From Nitrosomonas ureae (GTDB taxonomy: Bacteria; Pseudomonadota; Gammaproteobacteria; Burkholderiales; Nitrosomonadaceae): DNA of 64,000 bases. The stretch lies in NCBI RefSeq assembly GCF_001455205.1, contig NZ_CP013341.1, positions 124,001-188,000 on the forward strand, given 5' to 3'. Under the pieces are notes generated by a model. The model searched no databases. It was not told the origin of the DNA and was given only the letters and a program-made list of their open reading frames with translations. How positions within the stretch are numbered: position 1 is the first letter of the stretch; the number at the start of each line of letters is the position of its first letter. The position numbers and the translations under genes are program-made. Shown here piece by piece: positions 27,052-36,177 of this stretch.

Positions 27052-27271
27052 GGACTATCGACCTCTTCACAGCAAATTACCTTAAATCCTATTTACTTCA
27101 AAGCTATGTCCGAATAGTACCAAAAATGACTGATTAAAACCCGCTCATTTGCATGAATAAAAAACCACTAAAGCTTGATGCGGAAATCTGATGTTTTATT
27201 AAAGTGTTCTCATTACTCACCCGAGCACCAAGTAAAGCTATGACAAGACCACGGAATTTGTGTGCTGCCTG

Positions 27272-28126
27272 TCAGGCAAACTTTAGTTCCTGTGCGGAGG
27301 ATAAAACAGAGTCTTGTTTATCATTTTTCAATGCCTCATCCAAGCGAAATGCTTTCATATGTTGAATCTGCATGCAAGAATTATCCTGTAATGTGTCAAT
27401 TGCGGCTTTTGCAATCATGATTGTTGCGGAATTCGCCGTAACACCGGACAGAATTTGTTGCAAAGTTACAAGATCTGTAACGATACCGTTTTTATCGATG
27501 GAATGATATTTCGCAACTTCAACACGATGATTGAATAGCTTTGCCGCATTACCCCAAACAGGATTATCGTGATCGACATTCACTAAGGTTCTGATACCCC
27601 ACACGATCATTGCACCAAAAGTCTTTCCAGCCTTCATCTGAGTCAAAATAAATTCAATCACAACGGCTTTGTTCTCAGCGGTAAAGGTATCGCCTAACAA
27701 GTAATCGATAATTTTTGTGACATTATGGCGATTGTAGTGCAAAGCCGCTTTACCCCAGTGGGAATCGGAAATAGAAACCGAGGATAACACACTGATAAAT
27801 TCCACAATTAATTCCACTTGAGAAGATCCGGATGATATTTTATTAACCATATAATCGATGATTAAGGCCTTATTCTTATCTGATAGTCGATTCCCGAACA
27901 AATCCTTTGTCAGGGCTTCAGAAAAATCGATGGGAGAAAGATGAGTATCATACTGTTTATCAAAAAACAGGATACTTTCCGCCAGTGACTGCGCCAAACT
28001 TTCCAGCGCCTGACCTTTGTTCAGTTGAACGGTGAGATAATTAAGATTGCTCGCGCCTGGAGGCGCGTTGAACATGGCCAATATGAGTTGAAGAATCGAG
28101 GTTTGTTGTTTAATAAGCAGTGGCAT
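27272..28126 (-). CDS. DUF4214-like helical protein
   Basis: 284 residues from the ATG at 28126 (upstream GGGGAA); a TTG 11 codons earlier is possible. The N-terminal segment LQLILAMFNAPPGASNLNYL followed by NKGQALESLAQSL resembles the DUF4214 unit, a calcium-binding-like helical module common in secreted or S-layer proteins. Three weak internal repeats follow, each with a pattern like LSDKNKALIIDYMVNKISSG. No signal peptide is visible, so export would need a type I system. Function unknown. Confidence 0.6.
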   Translation of the reverse strand: MPLLIKQQTSILQLILAMFNAPPGASNLNYLTVQLNKGQALESLAQSLAESILFFDKQYDTHLSPIDFSEALTKDLFGNRLSDKNKALIIDYMVNKISSGSSQVELIVEFISVLSSVSISDSHWGKAALHYNRHNVTKIIDYLLGDTFTAENKAVVIEFILTQMKAGKTFGAMIVWGIRTLVNVDHDNPVWGNAAKLFNHRVEVAKYHSIDKNGIVTDLVTLQQILSGVTANSATIMIAKAAIDTLQDNSCMQIQHMKAFRLDEALKNDKQDSVLSSAQELKFA

Positions 28127-28424
28127 AGGCTGGATTCCCCGCAAGAATATAAGTACCAAAAAGAAAATAATGACGAGATGGATACCACTTCCGGAAATTA
28201 AGCTTCATTTTCCTTCCAGTAGTTCCTGAAAATCGATAAATAATTATTCAATGCTCAGTTGCAGTTTTTGGAAATTATCGACAAGCAGATGTAATACACT
28301 ATCGATTAAATCATTACACAGTAGCAGAGTACTCTTGCATTATCGTTTAAGGCACCCCTATTGGCAATGTGGCATATTGCCGCATTCAACAATCAGTAAA
28401 TTAAAATAACCCAAGGAGAGTAGC
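28127..28424. other. Divergent spacer upstream of the histidine kinase
   Basis: 298 bp of AT-rich DNA between two divergent genes. A small hairpin GGCAAT-N7-ATTGCC lies near 28360-28378, about 50 bp before the kinase start. No gene seen; it presumably contains promoters for both sides. Confidence 0.4.
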
Positions 28425-30542
28425 GTGTTCTTTACCAAGGATGTTCACAAAATCAGCATCGTAGGCGGTCTATTGTTATTGGGATTGACACTGACAACCG
28501 GAATCACTGTTTATAATGCAATGCGCCAGCAGATTGAAACCGTATTGGGTAGGGGATTGACTGGAGCCCTAGAAGGTAAGGCTTTATTATTTCAGACGAG
28601 AATAGAAAAAGGAATAGAAGATACCCGGGCACTGGCTCTCAGGCCCTTTATTGTTCAGTTTATGCAGGATCTAAATGATAATATCGATAATGAAAGTGCC
28701 AGTAACAATCTTACTCGTAATGTCAATTCCCTTACACTGATAGGTTTTAGTGCGGCTGCAGTTTATGACCGGAATAACAACGTGTTATCTCAAGTTGGTG
28801 TATTTAGCTCGAACGAAAATCCCATAATACCATTAGATACTGACGAAAACTCTAAGCTAATTTGGGATAATGTTTTTGTACTGCGTACAACCGTAAATGT
28901 ATTTAACCAGGGAAACAGAATTGGAAGAATCACTACGGAAACACGATTACCGAATTTAACCCGAAGTTTCAGGGATATTCAATCTATTGGAAAGAGTGTG
29001 GAATTTCTAATCTGCGCCAAATTATCTGAAAATCGTCAAGCCATCGCATGTCTTATCAATAGTCCGGGTTCTATTAGATTTACACACTTAGGGGTTAGCT
29101 ATAACAAAGAAGGCAGTGTTTCTCCAAAAGAAATGGCGCTAGAAGGAAAGAACGGCGTTGCTTCTGCAGTCGATTATAGAAATGTTCCTGTTATTGAGGC
29201 ATATACTTCATTACCCGCTTTTAGCATTGTGATGTTGCTGAAATTGGACCAGGATGAATTATTTATGCCGATTAATGATAAATTAAAAGACATCACCCTC
29301 TATTTGGTGGCCCTGATTCTTGCTGAAATTCTGTTATTGAACTGGTTTATCAGAAAACTCATAAGCTCTGAAAAGGAAGCACATCAATCAAAGATTAAGG
29401 CTGAAGAATATTCCATTGAATTAACCAATAAAGAAAAAGAGTTACGTAAAAGACTAAAGGAAATAACCTGTCTTTATGAGATACGCCAGGAAATGGAATT
29501 GGAAGTATCAATCGACGGAGTATGTCAGAAAATTTTTAAGCACCTGATCCCCGCTTTACAATTTCCACATGCCAGCATAGCGGAAATTTTAATCAACGAT
29601 AAGCGCTATGTTTCTCAAGACTATGACAAAAATCAAAACATTGAAGCACACTCCACTAATATTATTGAAATAATAAAACCCGTCAGATCAAGCGATAGAA
29701 AATCTATATTTAATTTTTTTATTCACTCCGATATCTATATTAATCATAAGAATCATGGATACTTACGGGTTTACTACACGCAGGATGCGCAAAGCTCCAA
29801 TACTGAAGAGCAAAAACTTATCGATGCTGTCGCAAGTGTTTTAGAAGGTTGGATCGAACTTAGGCAGGTTGAGGAAGCTCTGGTATCTGTTGCTGAAGGT
29901 CAGGTTCATAAAATTGGACAAGAGTTACACGACAATATTGGTCAGCAAATAGCTGCGGTTGCATTTCAAGCCAGTGTACTGGAAGTGCAAACCGGCGATA
30001 CGAATATACCGCGCGAGAAAATCTCGGAATTGGCAGCATCCATTGCGCTACAAACACAAAATCTCGTGGTAAATATTAAGCAACTTTCAAAAGTTCTATT
30101 ACCTTTCGAATTAGAAACGAATGGATTGATTTCCGCTCTTCAAACACTCGCAACTAGAATTAGCGAGACGTATAATGTAATCTGTAAGTTCACCAACAAT
30201 ATTAGCGATGAGGACGTGGGTAGCGTAATAGCGCTAAATATGTATAGAGTTGCCCAGGAAGCGATTAATAATGCAGTAATTCATGGTAAAGCAAGGCATA
30301 TATCAATTTCTTTAACCATAGAAGAATCAAATGAAAAACTTCTGCACCTCACAATCAGTGATGATGGCCAAGGCTTCGACGAATCCGAATCTAGTTCAGA
30401 AGAAGATTTGTTTTCGGGAATGGGAATAAAGATTATGCATTACCGTGCAAAACAATTGGATGGCAAGTTAAAAATCTTAAGACGAAATGTGAGTGGTGTA
30501 GAAGTGCATTTCATAGTTCCAGTAAATCAAGGTGACAATTAG
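28425..30542 (+). CDS. Sensor histidine kinase, NarL/DegS-type (HisKA_3)
   Basis: 705 residues with a GTG start behind AAGGAGAG. A membrane helix (about 8-28) is followed by a large extracytoplasmic sensor domain (about 30-285), a second helix (YLVALILAEILLLNWFI, about 289-308), a coiled coil (310-350) and a GAF-like region (350-485). HisKA_3 has the phospho-His in GQELHDNIGQQIAAVAF. The ATPase domain has an N-box AQEAINNAVIHGKA and G-box DDGQGFD with GMGIKIMHYRA. The stimulus is unknown. The stop overlaps the start of the response regulator by 11 bp, so they are a pair. Confidence 0.93.
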   Translation: MFFTKDVHKISIVGGLLLLGLTLTTGITVYNAMRQQIETVLGRGLTGALEGKALLFQTRIEKGIEDTRALALRPFIVQFMQDLNDNIDNESASNNLTRNVNSLTLIGFSAAAVYDRNNNVLSQVGVFSSNENPIIPLDTDENSKLIWDNVFVLRTTVNVFNQGNRIGRITTETRLPNLTRSFRDIQSIGKSVEFLICAKLSENRQAIACLINSPGSIRFTHLGVSYNKEGSVSPKEMALEGKNGVASAVDYRNVPVIEAYTSLPAFSIVMLLKLDQDELFMPINDKLKDITLYLVALILAEILLLNWFIRKLISSEKEAHQSKIKAEEYSIELTNKEKELRKRLKEITCLYEIRQEMELEVSIDGVCQKIFKHLIPALQFPHASIAEILINDKRYVSQDYDKNQNIEAHSTNIIEIIKPVRSSDRKSIFNFFIHSDIYINHKNHGYLRVYYTQDAQSSNTEEQKLIDAVASVLEGWIELRQVEEALVSVAEGQVHKIGQELHDNIGQQIAAVAFQASVLEVQTGDTNIPREKISELAASIALQTQNLVVNIKQLSKVLLPFELETNGLISALQTLATRISETYNVICKFTNNISDEDVGSVIALNMYRVAQEAINNAVIHGKARHISISLTIEESNEKLLHLTISDDGQGFDESESSSEEDLFSGMGIKIMHYRAKQLDGKLKILRRNVSGVEVHFIVPVNQGDN

Positions 30543-31200
30543 TACCAATTCAAAAATAATGTTAGTTGATGATCACGCCATGATTAGGCACGGCATGGCA
30601 ATGCTGATTAACATGGAAGCGGATATGGAAGTCTCTTGTGAAGCAGGAGATGGTCCGGAAGCCATTGAAATTATCAAGAAAAATATCAAGGAAAAAATTC
30701 CAATTGATATATTGATCTTGGATGTTTCACTTAAATCAGTATCCGGGCTTGAAATAATCAAAAGCATCCAATTATTAGCCCCCTCATTGCCTGTATTATT
30801 TATTTCGATGCATGATGAATCTGTCTACGCTGAACGTGCATTAAGAGCCGGTGCTCGTGGGTATGTCATGAAACAGGAGCCTAGAAATGTTCTGATAGCA
30901 GCGATTCGTGAAGTATTGAAAGGTAATATTTTTCTGAGTAAAAGTATACAAGAACAAGTATTAAGGCGAATTGCAGTGAGAGGCTATAAGCAAGAGGCTA
31001 CGGTAAGTGCGCTGACTCCCAGTGAATTCGAGGTATTCCACTTAATTGGTCTTGGCTATAACAGCCATGAAATTTCAAACTTATTATCCCGTAGCGTTAA
31101 AACGATAGAAACACATCGATTTAATATTCGTACTAAATTGAAATTGAGAGATACGGGAGATTTAATACGTTATGCAACCAAATGGTTTGCAGATCAATAA
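30532..31200 (+). CDS. LuxR/NarL-family response regulator
   Basis: 222 residues. Receiver domain with the acidic pair in MLVDDHAMIRHG, phospho-Asp in LILDVSLKSVSGLE and the conserved Lys in YVMKQEPR. The LuxR-type HTH is LTPSEFEVFHLIGLGYNSHEI through SVKTIETHRFNIRTKL. The GTG start at 30532 overlaps the kinase stop; an in-frame ATG nine codons later lacks a ribosome site. It is the cognate partner of the kinase before it. Target genes are not evident; the secreted protein gene downstream is on the opposite strand. Confidence 0.93.
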   Translation: MTISTNSKIMLVDDHAMIRHGMAMLINMEADMEVSCEAGDGPEAIEIIKKNIKEKIPIDILILDVSLKSVSGLEIIKSIQLLAPSLPVLFISMHDESVYAERALRAGARGYVMKQEPRNVLIAAIREVLKGNIFLSKSIQEQVLRRIAVRGYKQEATVSALTPSEFEVFHLIGLGYNSHEISNLLSRSVKTIETHRFNIRTKLKLRDTGDLIRYATKWFADQ

Positions 31201-31317
31201 TAAATCTCCCTGCTCTGAATTCTCAGCACTGAATCAACGAAGAAAACTGTTGCAAAGTGAAATACCATAATAATTCACAATTATTTCAGCCAGATTTCAT
31301 TACGTAACCAAGAAATC

Positions 31318-32484
31318 CTAATTCCATATACAAGAAGGATAATTCTTAGGACAAGCAGCTTTTAGGCCGCCTGACGGAGTGCTTTTTTGTTTATTAAAGC
31401 GCATGACCTCAAGAACATCATCGACATACTCAGGGAGGCGCTGCCAGAATATGTAATTGGATTTTAATTCGTCGCGTGCGAATACAAGAAGCTCCTGAAC
31501 GGTGGGCACATGGCCTTTTTTATCGCCACGAGTATTTAAATAATTGACCTTCTCCACTGTCGGCGCAATAGGTATGGTTCCTGAGAGCTGAGAGAAATGG
31601 CGGTATGCACCTTGAGGGGAATAGGGATTGGGAGGAAAATTGAGACCCGGCTCATCCGGATAAACATCCGGGCAACCGAGCGCCCCACCCATTTTTACCA
31701 TCGCGGTAGTGATTTGCTTGAGATATTCGCGCGGATAATTGATTTCCTGAATGGTCATGGTGTTGGGGAAGAATGTCCGTGCTTTTTGCTGCACAATGAT
31801 TAAATTGTCGAACCATTTATCAGCCTGAGCCGCTGTCAGCGGTTTCACCGCTTGCCCCATAGCCGTTTCGATCATGCCGATACCTTCAAAATTCGGATGC
31901 GAGTTGTAGCGTTTGCCCAGTGCCTTGAATAAGGCGATCAGACGGTCACGTACATGAGGGTTCCATAATTTGATGTTATAACCGTCTATCGTTTTAGATC
32001 CTCCCCAGTCATTAAATGCAAATGCGCCACCCTCATATTTAGGGGCTTTTAAATAATTCGGTATGAGCTTCCAGTCAGCTTCAAATGATTTGGTCTGCAC
32101 TTGAATGACCAGACGTTTGTTCATTTTAGTAAGCTTGGCAAGATGCTTATCGATGGAAGAGAAATCATAGACACCCGGTGATTTCTCGATCCAACCCCAT
32201 AAGTAACGCAGTTGCATGCCCCGCAGAGCAGGGGTTTCTTTTAATTCCTTATAAACTTTTGCCATGTAGATCGGGTCATCATTAGCCCAGTTTTGAATGG
32301 TGTAATAATGGCCAGGGTTCCATTTTATTCCCGTAGTACCGGCAGGCAGTGGAGCCGCATGCACTATTCCAGTGAATGCAATAGCCATGCCTATGACGAA
32401 TAACGCTGTAATGAATATAGCGTTCATCCGTTTGCGTACAGTCGGTAAGATAATGTTTGGTTTCATGAAATTCTCAACTTTCAT
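31318..32484 (-). CDS. Secreted glycoside-hydrolase-like TIM-barrel protein
   Basis: 388 residues with RBS AAGGAA. A long basic n-region and a hydrophobic core (AIFITALFVIGMAIAFTG) end at VHAAPLP, a likely signal-peptidase site. The mature protein has features of family 42-like glycosidases: LRGMQLRYLWGWIEKSPGVYDF in two parts (the substrate-side WxxIExxxGxYDF motif), LWNPHVRDRL and a GIGMIETAMG segment whose Glu could be the acid/base. The substrate is unknown. Four conserved C-terminal residues include two Cys (AACPKNYPSC) that may form a disulfide. Confidence 0.65.
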   Translation of the reverse strand: MKVENFMKPNIILPTVRKRMNAIFITALFVIGMAIAFTGIVHAAPLPAGTTGIKWNPGHYYTIQNWANDDPIYMAKVYKELKETPALRGMQLRYLWGWIEKSPGVYDFSSIDKHLAKLTKMNKRLVIQVQTKSFEADWKLIPNYLKAPKYEGGAFAFNDWGGSKTIDGYNIKLWNPHVRDRLIALFKALGKRYNSHPNFEGIGMIETAMGQAVKPLTAAQADKWFDNLIIVQQKARTFFPNTMTIQEINYPREYLKQITTAMVKMGGALGCPDVYPDEPGLNFPPNPYSPQGAYRHFSQLSGTIPIAPTVEKVNYLNTRGDKKGHVPTVQELLVFARDELKSNYIFWQRLPEYVDDVLEVMRFNKQKSTPSGGLKAACPKNYPSCIWN

Positions 32485-33177
32485 TTAAGATTCCTTTGAT
32501 GAGTTTGAAGAAGTGGTGTATTGCTCAAAGTTTGGATCAATGCTTCGGAAGATTGACCGATTTATTGCAATCAATCTGCAAATGAAAACTATTTACATCT
32601 CTGATGTTCATAAATAATCTTTTCTTCCTAATACAATCCCTTAATTTGAGCGCCGTTATATTCGCGATTGCAAAGAATCGCGGATATTGATCAAAAACAC
32701 ATTATCAAAAAAGAGATAATGAGCGCTATTTAGAGCAGAAAACTTCTGAATAAGAACTGCCCGCTCTTTTTAATACGTGGCAAATTGATTCATTTATCAT
32801 CAACTTGCCAATTGGCATGGAAAATGTGGTGTACACAGTTAACCATCGAGAGTTTGTTCTGCAATGACTTGAGTTGCTGACAGTATTCATGAAATACTGC
32901 TTATGAATGCCACAAAAGTACTTGCTGAATATTACTGGATCACCCGTTGCTCGGGTGATCCTTCGGATAAGATGTTGGAAGGCTGTTTTCCGCCATAACA
33001 ATCAACAGCCAGTAGTCCAACAAGTCATCTGTAATAGCCGCAGCCTTGATCTGACAAATGTCCATTTTGGCAAAACATTGCCGAATCCAGCTACGGCTAT
33101 TACAGACGACTCGTTGGTATTGAGTTTACTTAAATTTAGTTTCTTAAAATTAAAAACTTAGATCGTCAAAGTAATAC
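32485..33177. other. Hairpin-rich intergenic region
   Basis: About 690 bp without a credible gene. From 32937 it becomes unusually rich in inverted repeats: GGATCACCCG/CGGGTGATCC (32937-32961), GGCTGTT/AACAGCC (32981-33010) and the 28-bp pair 33017-33117. An AGAGC...GCTCT stem followed by T lies near 32733-32776. A minus-strand frame at 32726-33001 crosses these hairpins and looks non-coding. Confidence 0.6.
33017..33117. repeat. 101-bp element with 28-bp inverted repeats (MITE-like or structured RNA)
   Basis: The left arm 33017-33044 and right arm 33090-33117 are complementary over 28 bp with only three mismatches, all of which would be G-U or A-C in RNA. The core is TCTGTAATAGCCG against CGGCTATTACAGA (13 of 13). 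The loop is 45 nt. No target-site duplication is clear. Its compactness fits a non-autonomous mobile element or a strong RNA hairpin. Confidence 0.65.
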
Positions 33178-33390
33178 TTATTTAATGAGACGGGGTGAAG
33201 CTTTCTTGGGATAAAAACTACCCAATAATAAGTAAATAATGAATAGCGCTGCCCCCATCAAAACTTCGTCGCTTAATTGAATTAAGCTTATATTAACGTT
33301 GACAGCAGGATGCTGAATATTCATATACATTACAAATAAAGTAAGCAGCATTGTCATTAAAGAAAAAATAAAAATTTTCTGAATTGCCAT
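33178..33390 (-). CDS. Small membrane protein, family member C
   Basis: 70 residues, ATG after GGGAGG. The N-terminus is MAIQKIFIFS, with helix 1 at about 5-24, a polar middle, then LIQLSDEVLMGAALFIIYLL as helix 2 and a basic tail. The SD...L...L-F-I-x-Y-L motif matches the proteins at 4038, 4335 and 35883. It lies 54 bp after uspA and on the same strand as the SulP gene, suggesting cotranscription. No named family is known to me. Confidence 0.7.
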   Translation of the reverse strand: MAIQKIFIFSLMTMLLTLFVMYMNIQHPAVNVNISLIQLSDEVLMGAALFIIYLLLGSFYPKKASPRLIK

Positions 33391-33444
33391 ATTAACCTCC
33401 CATTACGAAATGAAATATTTTGCGCATAATGATCTGGATTTTAA

Positions 33445-33852
33445 TTAACTAATCCGTACCAGCATTATTGAACAATCCACCTTCTTAATTAACTCCTCTG
33501 CTACAGAGCCAGAAAAGAAGCGCTCAAGTCCTTTACGATTTGAAGTGCCAACTACAAGCAAATCCGCTTTCCATTCTGTTGCTGATTCTGCGATTGCCAT
33601 ACTGATTGCATTCAGACCGTACTGATCATCAACGACGAGAAGCTTTGTTTCGATTTCTAAGCCATTGATATTTGATTTTGCTTTTTCCAATACTTCAAGC
33701 CCTGCTTCCTGGCTGGACTCAAGATCATCATTATTAATACAATGCGCTATACATAAGGATGCCTTGAAAGTTTCAGCAATTTTTGTGGCCACTGTCAGGG
33801 CCTGTTTTGAGAATTCGCTCTCATCAATTGCAATATAGACTTTTTTGTACAT
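33445..33852 (-). CDS. Universal stress protein, UspA family
   Basis: 135 residues, single Usp domain: YKKVYIAIDESEFSKQAL at the N-terminus, and VVGTSNRKGLERFFSGSVAE, the ATP-binding G-2x-G-9x-G(S/T) motif, near residue 105. ATP-binding Usp proteins act in starvation, redox and energy stress. It lies between the SulP transporter (90 bp upstream) and the small membrane protein (54 bp downstream). A SulP-UspA pairing is common and suggests regulation of the transporter. Confidence 0.92.
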   Translation of the reverse strand: MYKKVYIAIDESEFSKQALTVATKIAETFKASLCIAHCINNDDLESSQEAGLEVLEKAKSNINGLEIETKLLVVDDQYGLNAISMAIAESATEWKADLLVVGTSNRKGLERFFSGSVAEELIKKVDCSIMLVRIS

Positions 33853-33942
33853 GATTAAATTTTATAAGGTTTATTGAGGTTTTTTTGTAGCAGTGCTTTA
33901 GCAACGCGCTGCACACTGCCACAAACATGATTGAAACTTTTC

Positions 33943-35283
33943 TTATTGCAAATTCGAGTTATCAGTCTTTAAACTACGAAAATATCTTTTTACAACTTCT
34001 CTTCCAGGCATATGATCATGTTTTGTATAAACCATATAGTGAATGACACCGTGGATTACCATTGCAGCCAACAACCCTTCAAAGATACCCACCTTAAACA
34101 CTAAACCTGCAGTAATCACTGCCAGGATCAGTGCATATGAACCATAATGCGTCACATGGACCAGTCCTGCTATCATCTTATAACCCGTGAAAAGCATGAT
34201 CGCTGCCAATGCAAATTTTGGTAAAAAATCAAGATATTGCACATTAAAGGTGAAGAAACAAACAACGCAACCGATGATTAAAACTGAGAATTTAGTCATG
34301 GCGCCAGCCAGTCTGTTAGTTGTACTCTTGGCAAGACCATCCAGATTTGTCATGCCATGGAAGAAGCTTGAACCAAGATTAGCAACCCAGATCGCTAGCA
34401 AGCTATTGTTACTATTGGTTTTGCGTTTCAGCGGATCAATTTTCTCAATTGCTGCATTACTCATTACTTGTTCGATCACATCTACGATTGCCAGCATCGC
34501 GCAGAATAGAAGCATGTAAACCATCATCATCATGGTGACATCTTCTGTAGGTAACGGTAGTTTTAAATAAAGATCAACGTCTTCAACTGAAATCATAGGA
34601 ACATTCACAAATTGCGCCAGAATCACCCCCCCTATGATAAGTGCGAAGTAAGGAATTGCAGGCTGCCTATCCTTGAATTTTGAAAAAAGAAATAGGAAAA
34701 AGGCAGTCCCCGTAGCGGATATCGCCACCATTTGTATACGTGCTTCATTCCAGAAATCCTCAGTCACCATTTCTGCTGGAATTTCGTAGGTAAACTCAGA
34801 GAATTTCAGGAAAATTTTTAGTCCAACACCGGCCAGTAAGCCTTCTACCAGATACACTGGCACCGCCACAAGCAAATATCTTTGCCAATTGAATTTCCAT
34901 ATAACCGCTTGCATTACCGCAGTCATGAAAATGCAGAACGCCATATTCTCCCAACCGAAAGAAGCTACTCCAAGCGCCAGGACGGGAGCAAGTCCGGCGG
35001 CGATACCTGGCGATCCGATATAATTACCCGGCCTAAACCACGCGAACAACCATCCTATCAGTGAAGCAAACACTACTGTGGCCAAGCCCACTTTAATAGG
35101 ATAATCAGACATGATAGCGATCCCGATTGATAGTGGAATCGCCATTGCACCCGTTATTAAGCCGGCAGCAGTATCACGAAAAAAATATTGGGCCTGAAAA
35201 GCAGCAGATCCATACCCGCCCGCGTTTATATCTTCTAGATGGCGCTTGCTTGCTGATGATTCTTTATCGATATGCGTTGCCAT
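33943..35283 (-). CDS. SulP/SLC26-type anion transporter without STAS domain
   Basis: 446 residues, 11-14 hydrophobic segments. The SulP signature is near the N-terminus (DTAAGLITGAMAIPLSIGIAI), followed by GSPGIAAGLAPVLAL. The protein ends soon after the last helix, so the cytoplasmic STAS domain of full-length SulP proteins (usually 550 or more residues) is absent. Substrates in the family include sulfate, bicarbonate and others; bicarbonate would fit an autotroph but cannot be shown here. A single TTCACA (35419-35424) with a poor second copy lies upstream, weaker than the arrays at the small genes. Confidence 0.85.
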   Translation of the reverse strand: MATHIDKESSASKRHLEDINAGGYGSAAFQAQYFFRDTAAGLITGAMAIPLSIGIAIMSDYPIKVGLATVVFASLIGWLFAWFRPGNYIGSPGIAAGLAPVLALGVASFGWENMAFCIFMTAVMQAVIWKFNWQRYLLVAVPVYLVEGLLAGVGLKIFLKFSEFTYEIPAEMVTEDFWNEARIQMVAISATGTAFFLFLFSKFKDRQPAIPYFALIIGGVILAQFVNVPMISVEDVDLYLKLPLPTEDVTMMMMVYMLLFCAMLAIVDVIEQVMSNAAIEKIDPLKRKTNSNNSLLAIWVANLGSSFFHGMTNLDGLAKSTTNRLAGAMTKFSVLIIGCVVCFFTFNVQYLDFLPKFALAAIMLFTGYKMIAGLVHVTHYGSYALILAVITAGLVFKVGIFEGLLAAMVIHGVIHYMVYTKHDHMPGREVVKRYFRSLKTDNSNLQ

Positions 35284-35882
35284 AAGTTAATTCCCCTCTC
35301 CAAATACAACCAATCTGTTAAAAATTATAATTAATGAATTAAGACCAATTTTTTAGTTACTAGGATATTTTTTGTTGTCCATGTTCATCAATTTGTCATT
35401 CTATTTTTTACAAACTGATTCACAAACATAGTGTTAATGACAAAATTATCCCTTTGCGATACGAGAGAATACTAATCCCGCGTGCAATTGGCTGTATATT
35501 GGGCAAAGTATTAAAGTAAGTAGGGGAATTAATTATCCAAACTAAAGCTATTACTTAGGTTTTCTAAGTATTTCTATTAGATTGGGTAAGAAACAGATGA
35601 AGAATTTTGTAAGTGATCGATCTATTAACTACAAATCGAAGGGATTATTGCTAAAAACAGCTAGGAGGCACTGACAAATTACTCTATAAATAGTTATGGA
35701 TGATATTATTCATGCTATTGATTATTATATATAATTCCCCTATCATTGTAAAAATAAATTTGTATACCTGCGAATTATTCTCAATAAAAAGCTTTATTCG
35801 AATTCTCTACGTTTTCCTATACACATACTGAAAACCATATATGAGCATATCAATTTCTGTTGCATGACATTTTTGAATACCC
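35284..35882. other. AT-rich spacer upstream of the SulP gene
   Basis: About 600 bp, very AT-rich, no frame with a ribosome site. It presumably contains the SulP promoter. I see one TTCACA at 35419 and no other structured element. Confidence 0.4.
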
Positions 35883-36056
35883 TTAATACTCTTTTGTAAA
35901 TACGGAGCGCACAAAGAAGGTTTGGATTAGATAACTTACATATAAAGCGAGAACAATATCGGACAAAAGATAACCTGCAATGATGCTGGGTAACTGTGAA
36001 ATTAATATAATTGCAGAAACAATCAAAATGATCATATAAATTTGATTATGAATCAT
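35883..36056 (-). CDS. Small membrane protein, family member D (57 aa)
   Basis: 57 codons, short enough to be missed by many gene finders. ATG at 36056 preceded by GTGAGGGT at good spacing. The sequence begins MIHNQIYMIILIVSAIILIS (helix 1), then QLPSIIAGY, then LLSDIVLALYVSYL (helix 2), tail SVFTKEY. The N-Q-I-Y start, the LP turn and the [IL]-S-D...L-Y-x-x-Y-L helix match the proteins at 4038 and 4335. A perfect TATAAT and three TGTGAA repeats lie upstream, so it has its own promoter. Function unknown. Confidence 0.75.
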   Translation of the reverse strand: MIHNQIYMIILIVSAIILISQLPSIIAGYLLSDIVLALYVSYLIQTFFVRSVFTKEY

Positions 36057-36124
36057 AAAATTACCCTCACATAAAATGCTATAAATAATTACCTGAGAAA
36101 CTCGATGAAGCTCATGTGCATAAC

Positions 36125-36177
36125 ATTATAGACCAATATTAACAAAAAATTCACATTTATTTCACAAAAAATTCACA
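36125..36177 (-). promoter_or_regulatory. TGTGAA array and TATAAT promoter of the 57-aa gene
   Basis: On the minus strand TGTGAA occurs at 36177-36172, 36166-36161 and 36155-36150, exactly 11 bp apart, then a degenerate TGTTAA at 36144-36139. Eight bases further is TATAAT (36130-36125). No -35 hexamer is visible where the repeats lie, as in promoters activated by PhoB-type regulators that replace -35 contact. The hexamer and spacing equal those at 3931-3969. Confidence 0.7.

Noticed and set aside
32726..33001. 91-codon frame in the hairpin region
   Set aside because: It crosses two perfect hairpins and has no recognisable protein features.
33017..33117. Integron attC site
   Set aside because: The left end GTCCAAC fits the RYYYAAC box, but the right end GTTGGTA does not fit GTTRRRY, the arms lack the unpaired bases typical of attC, and no integrase or cassette genes are near.
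33943..35283. Naming the SulP protein as a bicarbonate transporter (BicA)
   Set aside because: Attractive in an autotroph, but substrate cannot be inferred and BicA-type proteins carry a STAS domain missing here.
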